From NCBI RefSeq assembly GCF_000224145.3, contig NW_004190375.2, forward strand, positions 1-45,909: 45,909 bases of DNA, given 5' to 3'. Of this stretch, positions 35,360-45,909 are shown piece by piece; position 1 is the stretch's first letter, and each line of letters starts with the position of its first letter. The stretch is from Ciona intestinalis. Its lineage: Eukaryota > Chordata > Ascidiacea > Phlebobranchia > Cionidae. The position numbers and the translations under genes were made by a program. The notes below the pieces were generated by a model, which did not search any database, had not been told where the DNA came from, and saw nothing but the letters and a program-made list of their open reading frames with translations.

Positions 35360-38300
35360 TTATAGATAAGTGATGACATTATGACTTTGAGTTGTTTCAC
35401 ACGCAGGGTTCGTTACTTCATCATCACACCGATAGTTAAGATTATTGTAAGAAGTTTCACAAACAAATTGTTCGTTGCTGTTCCTGGTAAAATAATAATC
35501 TTTATCAACAAACAAATTGACAGCCACGTAAAATATTCATCCACAAAGTTAAATACGTGGTAACTTGTAAGCGGGCACGAGGTGTATGAAACAGAACACC
35601 CGTGTTGATTGCGAGGGTAAATAACATCCATGTAACGAAACAACCTCGTATAACAAGGAAACCCCACCTTCCATCGTCCAAGGTAGCTTCGTGTTTTAAC
35701 TTGGGGCTCATCACGTATTGGTTCGTGTTAAGAAGATTCGACACAACCACGTTTGTTTTGTGGATCGGGAGTTCGTTGTAATGGCTTGATGTTTCGCTGC
35801 TGTGAATTACACAGGTTACTTCATGCTCGCTGTCAAGTTGTTGTTACAGTGTGCGGATCCAACTTACCTGGTTGGATTCTTCGTGCTTACTTGTCGACTT
35901 GGTGAGAAACCAAGTTGAGCGTAGTTAAGTTGGGAGGTCTGGTGGAAAATTTAAATTAAACAAGAACGTAACATATCAAAGTAACTTCACCTCGTGTGTT
36001 GAAACATTGGGCTGGTTGGTTGGCGGGGGGATTCTTAGTTCAGCGTAACATGATGATACAATGTTCTCTGTGATGTCATCAATTATAATATTTATCTCTT
36101 TGAATAAGATTAAATAAAACAACGAAGAAAAATGAATAAACACCAAAACAAAAGTCCTTAAAACCTGCTATGGGTAAAAACTACTTTGTGCTAAACCTAC
36201 AATACAACATGATAACACTGTGTTATTATTATGTTACGAACCGTCGCTTGAGGTGAAACCTCCGTTAACGAAACCTTCGTCCGTGCTCGGCGACATCAAG
36301 GAGTAATTGATGCTGGAGGTTGATGGGGGGTCGATGGGGATGGTGTTCGGGGAGCATGTGCCCTGGAAGTATGGGGTTAGTAAGGGGTGTATAACTCGAC
36401 AGCGAGCATGAAGTGTACAACTTGACAGCGAGCACGGGGTGTACAACTCAACAGCGAGCATGAAGTGTACAACTCGACAGCGAGCACGAGGTGTATAACT
36501 CGACAGCGAGCATGAGGTGTACAACTCGACAGCGAGCATGAAGTGTACAACTCGACAGCGAGCATGAGGTGTACAACTCGACAGCGAGCATGAAGTGTAC
36601 AACTCGACAGCGAGCATGAGGTGTATAACTCGACAGCGAGCATGAGGTACCTTACACTCCTGCAAAACCACCAACACATCATTGAACGACGGTCGATCCC
36701 TCGGTTCAACTTCCCAGCATTCCCTCATCACTTCGTATCTAAACAATATATATGAAGTTTGTGTTCAAATCCATACAGTGGTAAACTCACAATGGTTCAG
36801 GACATCCATGAGGTTGCTCCAACCTTCCCCCCTCCTTTACAAAGTGGATGACCTCAGTATTAGTGAACTCTGGGTAAGGTTGTTGACCGAATGTCATCAC
36901 CTCCCATAACAAAACTCCAAACGACCTAAATAGATGGGGTTGTTGAATATGTAACTTATTTATCCTCGCATGTCAGGGCACGGCAGTCGTTATAACACGG
37001 GTGTTCTGTTTCATACACCTCTTGCCCGCTTACCAGTTACCACGTATTTACAGTTTAGACAACCCATTAGTGACCACTGGGTTGGAGCAATTACCGTTAA
37101 GTGTCTTGCCCAAAGACACAACTACAATGGTATCATTACATTTATTTAAAAGTTTTGTTCATCAAGAACAAACTTTTCAAGTTCAAACCCCACTCTGCCA
37201 ATTGATTATGATGTCATAATGAAAGTAACAATCATCACTTAAAGTGAATTGTCCGCACAGTGATGATCGTTATCGATTATCTAGGGGGGGGGGGGTGTTA
37301 AAGTATGCGTGCGTTGAACCATAAACACTTAGAGGGGAGGTGTTAATGACGCGTGACATCAGGTTGATTGACAGCTGTGGTTAGTTTGGGTTAAAGAAGT
37401 CTAATTGATTTTAAAATTAAATTTAAAACATTAACAATAAGTTTAATTTGTTCAAACTTGGTGAAACTTAAAATAAAAGGCAGAAATTCTAGAGTTGGTT
37501 GTTTTGATTTTCGGCACAAAAATTTAAAGTGGTTTTGTTAAAACGGAAGTTGTTACTAATCATTGTCACCCGAGACTCGCCAGTGGCACCGACGGTTGTC
37601 ACGGTCCACCGGGATGTTATGCACTCTTTACTCGTGGTTTCGGGTTACCAAGAAGGGGGTGTGACATTTATTTGACGCGTCAAATATTCCAATTCAACTC
37701 ACGAGTTCCGTGAAGTGATAAATGTAAATAAATAAAAATCATTACCGATACGTTTGTGCCAGACCCTGATGATGTCATCAAATACATATTGTATAAACTC
37801 AGCTGTAATTTGAGGTAATTGTTTTAATTAATTATTCAGTAGATTATGTTTTGTTAAAATCATTGTTCTATATTGTTATTATAATATAATATTGTTATTC
37901 ACAAAGATATTCTATGTTTTATGACATCATCACCGATGACATCACTCACCACACATCACTTTGAACGGTATACAGTTTCATCATTAAGCTCTCTGGTGCC
38001 ATCCAGCGGACGGGCAACAACCCCTCCCCCTCCTTTAAATAATAATCGTTCCGATAAATATCTCGGGCCAATCCAAAGTCACCAATCTTCACCACACGAT
38101 GGCGACATTGGTAATCTTTCGACGAAACCAAACAATTCCTTGCAGCGAGGTCCCTGTTGTGACATCATAATCAGATAATGCAACAACAACCTCACGACCT
38201 AACCAACCTATGAATGAAATGTTGACTCTCCAAGTATTTACACCCCGCGCTTAGGTCCAAACATATGTCAATCAAATCGAGGAACGATAGTTTTGATGAC

Positions 38301-41300
38301 ATCATCTGTGTATGACATCATTATTATTGTATCATGTATGCATGACATAACATAATTAACAGTAAATATTTTTCTTTATCTTTAATTAGAAAAACAAAGA
38401 GGAAATTAACGACAAAACTACAGTTGTCATGCTGTGGTTAAAATGTAAGTGTGATTGTAATGACATCATCAATACATGACATCACCAATACATGACATCA
38501 TCAATACATGACATCATCAATACATGACATCACCAATACATGACATCACCAATACATGACATCATCAATACATGACATCATCAATACATGACATCATCAA
38601 TACATGACATCATCAATACATGACATCACCAATACATGACATCACCAATACATGACATCATCAATACATGACATCATCAATACATGACATCATCAATACA
38701 TGACATCACCACCACACCTGTGTAGGACGAGCGTGTCTCAGGTACTTAAGCAAATCTCCTCCCTCCATCAACTCCAATATCAGGAACTGGGGTTCGTTGT
38801 CCAAACAAACTCCCAACAATGATATGATGTTGCGATGATCAAACAAACTAATCAACAACAACTTAGTCATCAATGTTGTTTCAACAAATAGTTTCACACC
38901 ATGTTGACGTTGCTACTATTGTGGACATATGTGTCCTTGGACAAGACACCTGGCAACCCTGTGCCAGCAACAACATATACATATCAACAGTTCAGTTTAA
39001 AACAATAATTTCACCAAATTCTTAAAATGAACATAGTAATGCAACAAGTTACATCATATTCAACAATCACCTCATGAAGTAAGCTTCCATCAGAAACTCC
39101 ATCTTTTCATTCTCACTCGCCCCGTCTTTCAATGTTTTAACGGCCACCGATGCCTCCCCCTCCCCCCCACTAATGCCCGCAGCTGTTCCTTTGTAAACCT
39201 GGGTGATGAAACTTGTTTATTATATTATTATTATAATTGTGAAAGAAATCTTCCCCGATGTTTCATCAGACAGTAAGACAGCATCATGGCCTGCCATCAA
39301 GTGTTGTGCTTAAGAATATCCTTGACTAAAATATCTTTTTCCCACTTACAATATACCCACCATGTAGCAACAACATATACATATATATATACATAAACTA
39401 CAACTCACCTCACCAAACGCCCCACTTCCGATCAGCATCCCTAGTTTGAGTTGGTCGCGAGGGTAAATAGGGAGACGATCGCGGTAATCTGTTGGGAGGT
39501 TGATCCTTCCCTCGTGGTTGGCTGCGGCCATCGCAAGGTTGGTCATGTGACGCACACGAGCGAGTTCGACGTCCATCCCGGAGTCGATACGGATCGTGGT
39601 GATGTCACGAAGATGACGCAACTTCTTCTTCCTTCGTCGTAAAACACGACATCGCCAACCTGGTGGTGAATATAGTGGAGGGAGATTCATATGCCACGCC
39701 ATGATATGATTCATATGATACGCCATGATATGATTCATATGATACGTCATGATATGATTCATATGATACGTCATGACATAGGCGTAAAGTTTTACTAAAC
39801 GTTAGGGTTGCAAAAACCAGAAAAAAAGGAAGTCCGGTTTGCAACCCTTTGTTTTCGGTTTGCAACCCTTTAAATATGTGCTTAGTAAAAGCTCATACAA
39901 ACGTAAACGTATTCAGAATTACGTAGGGATGAGACAAATTAAAATTACGCGCGTTCGGCGAGTCCGTGTAATGAGAAACGGTCGAATCCGATTGCCTGGC
40001 GAGTGACGTCACAGTAGCTATGTCGCATGCGCCTTTCGTCAAGCCCGCACGAGTGTGTGGTTATCTTACAAACGAAGACCCGTCCGTCGGAAATAGTAGG
40101 TTTCCAGAACGAAATATCGCTTAAATAAACTGCCTAAAACGTTTCCAACACTGCTTTATATTTATATGCAATGTTTTCCTCAGGCAAGCAGCATAATTAT
40201 TACGAAATAGTAGGGATTCACACGTGGATTCATTGCATCATAATAGCGGTTGTTTGAACCTGGCAATTGATTACGACATAATAGCGATTCACACGTTGAT
40301 TACTGACGTCACAATAGCGATTTACACGTGAATTATTTAGCAAACAGGAGTTTAAATACCAATTGGTTGCATTTGTGTCGTGAATGATGCATCGGTATTG
40401 ACATATTTTAACGAACGTAAACGAAGTTTGTTCGCAGCAATAATGGCGTCTTCGTTTGGTCGAACGTAATTCCTTACGCATTATTAGTATTGAGAAAATC
40501 AAAGGGTTGCCAGGCAACCCTGCAACCCCGTAACTTTACGCCAGTGCGTCATGATATGATTCATATGATACGCCATGATATGATTCATATGATACGCCAT
40601 GATATGATTCATATGATACGCCATGATATGATTCATATGATACGCCATGATATGATTCATATGATACGCCATGATATGATTCATATGATACGCCATGATA
40701 TGATTCATATGATACGCCATGATATGATTCATATGATACGCCATGATATGATTCATATGATACGTCATGATATGATTCATATGATACGCCATGATATGAT
40801 TCATATGATACGCCATGATATGATTCATATGATACGCCATGATATGATTCATATGATACGCCATGATATGATTCATATGATACGTCATGATATGATTCAT
40901 ATGATACGTCATGATATGATTCATATGATACGCCATGATATGATTCATATGATACGCCATGATATGATTCATATGATACGTCATGATATGATTCATATGA
41001 TACGTCATGATATGATTCATATGATAAGCCATGATATGATTCATATGATACGCCATGATATGATTCATATGATAGTGGGAAAGTAAGTGTTGGATATAGG
41101 CTTAACATGGGATTGGATATAAACTTCATGAAATGCCAACCGTGATACAAATCACGTGAACTTGACTCACATGCAATGATGAATATGATGATGGAAACGA
41201 AGATGAAACTTCCAACCGAGGACCCAATCACCATCCAACGAAACCTGCTGTCTGTATCAACATTGTTTACAAGGTGCAACAAACGAAACAGTCAACATTC

Positions 41301-44300
41301 TTACCACTAGCTGGCAGTGTAAATAGGTAGGGGGCGGTAGTGAGGCTTGCGTCTCCTCGACCAACGTTGTTTCGAGCAAAAACCTAAAAAGAATAAAAAA
41401 AAATTATTTTCTGATAGCGAAGATCAAATTAATTAAAACAATGAAGAGAATTAGCAGCAAAACAAGTCGTTAAAACATGCTCTGGTTAAAAACTACTTCA
41501 GTAAAACGTGGCCACTATACCTAACATACAATAAAAACAAATAAGTTGTAGTTACTAATACCTACCCTGAATTGAAACCACACGTTCTGTGTGAGGCCTC
41601 CAATCATCCATTCACGTTTCCCGTTAACGCTCACGTTCTTCACAATCTTCCAAACCCCGAACAACCGACGGTGACTGGATGGTGGGGTGCGGTTCCTATC
41701 AACGTGAACATGTTGTGTTTGTGGCTTGGGTGGTAACAACCCATCATAGACATCATATATTTACCTTGCTTCAATAGAATACTCGAGAATATTTGTCGAG
41801 GTGTCAGGTGGTTGCCATGTCAACACCCCGTACGGGGTAACCCCCTCAATGGTGGGGTTAGTGGGGGCGTTGGGGGTTCCCCTTCTTGTTTGTACCGAGA
41901 GAATATCAGTGATCGACGATGCACCTGATGGAAACCTGGATGACATCATTGTTATGGTTAAATGCACATGATGACATCATAATTAGGATAAATATTTAAT
42001 TAACAATGAAAAGTAGAAATATTAAACCTTTGCATTGAAACAATCGACCCATAGATTCAACTCAATATTCCACTGATATTAAAACAATCGTTTCTCCAAA
42101 TCATTTGTTTATTTATTTTCATTGACCAAACTTACACAACAGTGGCGCGCATCGCGTACCCGGTGCCTGACATGAGGTCTGTGATCGTATCCATGGTTGC
42201 GCTGCCACCCAGTGGCAAACTATCTATCCAATTATTACCCAGAACATTCGACAGTAATTTCTGGAAAAAGATAAATTCAACATTTATAGAAAAAATATAT
42301 TTTAAAATTTTTGATTAAATTTTATTCAAGTTCATGATATTTGTGTAAATGTGGCCATACTGCCTGTTCTTGGAAAGACAAACCCCATTTAATATTCATT
42401 CCCTAACTAACCATCTTACCCATGAAACGACGATCTGTACCACCCCGGGTCGATATTGTTCCCAACCAACTGTGATGGAGTCACTTGTAGTAGCTCGAAC
42501 ATTGATTGGGTGGATCGTGTAAGGTCGGCATGTTATGCTGGATGTGCTGGAGGTGTTGCAACCAACGATGGTGGATCCAACCTGTAGTGGGGGATGGGGG
42601 TTAGGGGGCAAACTTAACAGGGAGGCAGGGATAGTTAGACACACAAACTCATGAAACAAATCTAACTTATTGGTTGCAATGTTTACTGATTAATGCAGTG
42701 CAGAAAAATCAAAGGTTGGCCTGCCCACCCCGCCACCCCAGGTTTGGTTCCTATGTATATTGGGGGTTAATACGAACCGTGTACGTCCCGCCCATTGTTG
42801 TTTGGTGTTCGAACACTCTGGCATTGTTGACATCATAATGAACCATCCCATCAGGTGAAGTTACTTGATATGTGATATTCATCAATACTTGGTTGGTTCG
42901 GGGGGACCATGATAGCGACAACAATTGGGGGGATCGGGGGTGACATTCAAGTTGCGAGGGGGGGTGAGGTGCTGTGGGGTAAGATGGGTTAGTGGTTGTG
43001 GGGTAAGATGGGTTACATATCGTACTCACCTTTACACTTGGTGGTGATATAAACAGGAAGTGACATCACTTGCGAAGATGAGTCAGCATAAAAACAATGT
43101 ATCGTGAATTTAACCTCGTAATTCACGTTTGGGTTCAAACCGATTAAAGTTGCCGTGAATGAGAATAATGTTGTTGACTGTGATGTCATAAAAAAGTGTG
43201 ATGTAATAAAGATTGAGTGTGATGTCACAAACATTGTTTACATGACGAAACACGAGACTTGCCTTTGGGCAACAAAGGTGCATTATGACATCACAAACAT
43301 TACATCATGATAAACAATAAATCACGTGATGTAACAATCATGAATCACGTGATGTAACGATCATGAATCACGTGATGTAACAATCATGAATCACGTGATG
43401 CAACGATCATGAATCACGTGATGTAACAATCATGAAACACGTGATGTAACAATCATGAATCACGTGATGTAACAATCATGAATCACGTGATGTAACGATC
43501 ATGAATCACGTGATGTAACGATCATGAATCACGTGATGTAACAATCATGAATCACGTGATGTAACAATCATGAATCACGTGATGTAACAATCATGAATCA
43601 CGTGATGTAACAATCATGAATCACGTGATGTAACAATCATGAAACACGTGATGTAACAATCATGAATCACGTGATGTAACAATCATGAATCACGTGATGT
43701 AACAATCATGAATCACGTGATGTAACAATCGTGAAACACGTGATGTAACAATCATGAATCACGTGATGTAACAATCATGAATCACGTGATGTAACAATCA
43801 TGAATCACGTGATGTAACAATCATGAATCACGTGATGTAACAATCATGAATCACGTGATGTAACAATCATGAATCACGTGATGTAACGATCATGAATCAC
43901 GTGATGTAACAATCGTGAAATCACGTGATGTAACAATCATGAATCACGTGATGTAACAATCATGAATCACGTGATGTAACAATCATGAATCACGTGATGT
44001 AACAATCATGAATTACGTGATGTAACGAATTTTCTTGAAGAAACTTTGAAATTGCTGTTAAAAGTTTTTTTTTGTTAATCAGACAAAGGTAATTAATCAA
44101 TAATTAGTGAGTTGCCAGCCCCGTGGGTAAATAAGTTTCATTCACCTGTTCAATGTAGTTTGAGTTGGTTTGTTTGTATAGAAACGAATAAACTGAGGTA
44201 GATGAAACACAATGGTTGGGTTGTGATGTCATAATATCCGATACATTGAACACAATTGAATTAGAACGAACATCCGTAACCGATGGCAACTCGTTGATTA

Positions 44301-45160
44301 GCATGGGACAAACTATATCTGTTTATATGGTTTCTATGTTGAAATATTATATTTCAATTATTTCTATTATCCAATTAAGTGATAACATTTTAAAAACATT
44401 ATCCTCAGCCTATTATAATAAATAGTATAAAATAATGAGTTAGGTGTCTAAACTTTTATTGTTGTGTTTTATTCTATGTAGGTAAGGATGTCATCTCCTC
44501 TCCCCAGGATATTCAACACGAACTCACTTGGGTTGTTCGTTGACGATGAATATGAAGAAACAACCGACATGTTTCGTAGAAATAACTTTGAATTATTTAC
44601 AATCCAAAACAAACCCCCATCCAGTAACGACAAATCTATAATATCAATATTATTCAATACATGGTTAAACAATTATGTGTTTAATAATTCAACTTATTTA
44701 TCCTCGCATGTCGGGGCAACGACAGTCGTTATAACATGGGTGTTCTGTTTTATACACCTCGTGCCCGCTTACAAGTTACCACGTATGTAACTTATTTATC
44801 CTCGCATGGCGGGGCAACGCAAGTATATACCTGCATAGTCATGATGAACAACAGAACAAGAACAAGTTGTCAAAGTAACAAACCAAACAGATGAAGTTCC
44901 GCAAATATAAATTCCTTCCTCAAACATTTGGCATCCTGGAATATCATTGGTTTACTTGTAAAGTTTAACATGTTTATACTTTCTATAATTAGTTTAACAT
45001 TTTGCCAAATAAAAAGTACATAGTCGAAAGCTTGGTTTACCCGCTGTCATGTTTGATACATCCACCAAACATCTTGCATCATCGATGACATCATCAGTGA
45101 CATCACACGAAATATTGGAACAAGAATTCAACTTTTCGAACGAAGAAACTTCAGTGGGAC
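35360..45160 (-). CDS. ROS1: ROS1-type receptor tyrosine kinase, 24 exons, 5' partial
   Basis: Exons from the right: 45160-45041, 44935-44831, 44635-44528, 44312-44146, 43177-43030, 42971-42778, 42581-42420, 42260-42136, 41935-41765, 41695-41566, 41383-41305, 41251-41171, 39659-39409, 39198-39071, 38847-38718, 38305-38208, 38153-37950, 36925-36791, 36738-36651, 36362-36238, 36033-35991, 35938-35868, 35799-35668, 35483-35360; 1038 residues, phases consistent. Ectodomain: YWTD-like propeller piece ([18 protein letters not shown]) and fibronectin III repeats (TYPYGVLTW-like, [15 protein letters not shown]). [22 protein letters not shown]. Kinase: [68 protein letters not shown]. The tail repeats LNY motifs ([16 protein letters not shown]) like human ROS1. 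The 5' end is off-window. Confidence 0.93.
35550..35630 (-). repeat. Inverted copy of dispersed element in ROS1 tail intron
   Basis: ACGTGGTAACTTGTAAGCGG and CACGAGGTGTATGAAACAGA match the reverse complement of the array at 17252-17535. It lies between the last two ROS1 exons; failure to splice would read into this repeat and stop near 35505. Confidence 0.8.
36393..36650 (-). repeat. 26-bp minisatellite filling a ROS1 intron, open in frame
   Basis: About ten copies of a unit containing CATGCTCGCTGTCGAGTTGT on the minus strand. The intron is 36363-36650, 288 nt (96 codons), and the reading frame of the upstream kinase exon runs through it to the next exon without a stop. Confidence 0.9.
36926..37949 (-). 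other. Large ROS1 intron
   Basis: Holds a copy of the dispersed element (about 36945-37050), then a tRNA-SINE-like fragment (about 37050-37130, GTTAAGTGTCTTGCCCAAAG), a G run at about 37285-37296, and AT-rich DNA. No coding signal. Confidence 0.6.
38461..38709. repeat. 16-bp minisatellite of TGACATCA units in ROS1 intron
   Basis: About fifteen copies of TACATGACATCATCAA or TACATGACATCACCAA, each with one TGACATCA octamer, filling the intron between kinase exons. Confidence 0.94.
39686..41074. repeat. 24-bp minisatellite split by an insertion
   Basis: Units CGCCATGATATGATTCATAT plus GATA occur about 4 times at 39686-39776 and about 22 times at 40547-41074. Each unit holds a perfect inverted repeat ATATGA-T-TCATAT. 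A 770-bp element separates the two blocks. The long ORFs seen here on both strands are only the repeat translated. Confidence 0.95.
39777..40546. mobile_element. 770-bp hAT-like non-autonomous element
   Basis: Bounded by an 8-bp direct repeat CGTCATGA at 39769-39776 and 40547-40554, as expected for a hAT target-site duplication. Ends are imperfect inverted repeats: CATAGGCGTAAAGTT at left and, reading inward from the right, CACTGGCGTAAAGTT, close to the CAGTGGCG ends of hAT elements. Interior copies of GGGTTGC near both ends extend the similarity. No transposase ORF. It inserted into the pre-existing 24-bp array in a ROS1 intron. Confidence 0.85.
42615..42737. repeat. Second copy of the ~100-bp dispersed repeat
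   Basis: Matches 34160-34265 in the same orientation (GGCAGGGATAGTTAGACACA, ACAAATCTAACTTATTGGTT, GATTAATGCAGTGCAGAAAA). Confidence 0.75.
43319..44028. repeat. 23-bp minisatellite carrying TCACGTGA E-boxes
   Basis: About 31 copies of AATCACGTGATGTAACAATC plus ATG in a ROS1 intron. Nearly every copy contains the perfect palindrome TCACGTGA, the preferred site of MITF/TFE and USF bHLH-Zip factors. One copy has an extra base near 43918; the last has TTACGTGA. Confidence 0.95.
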
Positions 45161-45169
45161 CTTTAAAAA

Positions 45170-45909
45170 AACAAGGACCTCATGCTCACTGCCAAGTTAT
45201 AACATGGGTGTCTTCTTATACACCAGACACACATGGTGTTTTCATACACCTCATGCTCACTGTCGAGTTATAACATGGGTGTCTTCTTATACACCAGACA
45301 CACATGGTGTATTCATGCACCTCATGCTCACTGTCGAGTTATAACATGGGTGCCTTTGTATACACCAGACACACATGGTGTTTTCATACACCTCATGCTC
45401 ACTGTTGAGTTATAACATGGGTGTCTTCTTATACACCAGACACGCATGGTGTATTCATGCACCTCATGCTCACTGTCGAGTTATAACATGGGTGCCTTTG
45501 TATACACCAGACACACATGGTGTTTTCATACACCTCATGCTCACTGTTGAGTTATAACATGGGTGTCTTCTTATACACCAGACACGCATGGTGTATTCAT
45601 ACACCTCATGCTTACTGTCAAGTTATAACATGGGTGTCTTCTTATACACCAGACACATTTGGTGTATTCATACACCTCATGCTCACTGTCGAGTTATAAC
45701 ATGGGTGTCTTCGTATACACCAGACACACATGGTGTATTCATACACCTCATGCTCACTGTCGAGTTATAACATGGGTGTCTTCTTATACGCCAGACACAT
45801 TTGGTGTATTCATACACCTTATGCTCACTGTCGAGTTATAACATGGGTGTCTTCTTATACACCAGACACACATGGTGTATTCATACACCTCATGCCCACT
45901 GTCGAGTTA
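45170..45909. repeat. 71-bp minisatellite at the right edge
   Basis: About ten copies of a unit containing CATGCTCACTGTCGAGTTAT, AACATGGGTGTCTTC and CACACATGGTGTATTCATAC, running off the window. Its first 20 bases share the core of the 26-bp array at 36393. It lies in the ROS1 intron 5' of the exon starting at 45160. Confidence 0.95.

Noticed and set aside
36234..36236. TAA as the ROS1 stop codon
   Set aside because: The TAA lies in the splice donor GTAACA; four further exons continue in phase and match the ROS1 tail.
40490..41282. Long ORFs on both strands (MIRHDMIH and YESYHGVS repeats)
   Set aside because: They are the 24-bp minisatellite translated. A 24-bp unit without stops stays open in several frames; no other coding evidence.
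45049..45841. Series of ORFs at the right edge
   Set aside because: Each is one or two units of the 71-bp repeat in the same frame.

Overview
This is animal nuclear DNA. Every recognisable gene is a metazoan gene with short GT-AG introns, and the compact layout with 50-300 bp introns, many minisatellites and a chordate gene set (PTH-type receptor, ROS1, MAP7, CHCHD7, RCBTB) fits a tunicate such as Ciona. The species call is inference. One assembly gap (N run) lies at 25593-25717.

Layout. 198-1153 (+): ribosomal protein S8, 3 exons. 1431-5354 (-): RCBTB1/2-like RCC1+BTB protein, 12 exons. 5457-6750 (-): acylglycerol kinase AGK, intronless with one frameshift. 6900-7088 (-): small membrane protein. 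8371-12302 (+): class B1 GPCR of the parathyroid-hormone-receptor type, about 17 exons. 13175-13456 (-): CHCHD7. 14109-15277 (+): UBAC1. 15416-16881 (-): TMEM248. 17980-18696 (+): MARVEL-type four-TM protein. 19245-19691 (+): divergent ADF/cofilin-fold protein. 20536-22552 (-): Ig-type receptor with tyrosine motifs in its tail. 24834-32443 (-): MAP7/ensconsin family, crossing the gap. 33606-35040 (+): ING4/5 PHD protein. 35360-45160 (-): ROS1 receptor tyrosine kinase, 24 exons, whose 5' end lies beyond the right edge. Exon chains were assembled by hand; in each complete chain the phases agree and the CDS length divides by three (208 aa for RPS8, 554 for RCBTB, 593 for the PTH receptor, 230 for ING).

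The genes are unrelated neighbours and not a pathway. Several lie head to head (CHCHD7/UBAC1, TMEM248/MARVEL, MAP7/ING) or tail to tail (RPS8/RCBTB, PTHR/CHCHD7, UBAC1/TMEM248, ING/ROS1).

The unusual content is non-coding. The palindrome TGACGTCA and its CpG-decayed forms TGATGTCA/TGACATCA occur across the window and sit repeatedly just inside intron ends. More than ten tandem arrays (units 15-100 bp) occupy introns, spacers and one coding exon. A 770-bp hAT-like element with an 8-bp target duplication splits one array, and a 1.3-kb element has 121-bp terminal inverted repeats. A ROS1 intron is a minisatellite with no stop codon in the reading frame. I found no operon, CRISPR array, rRNA or convincing tRNA gene.
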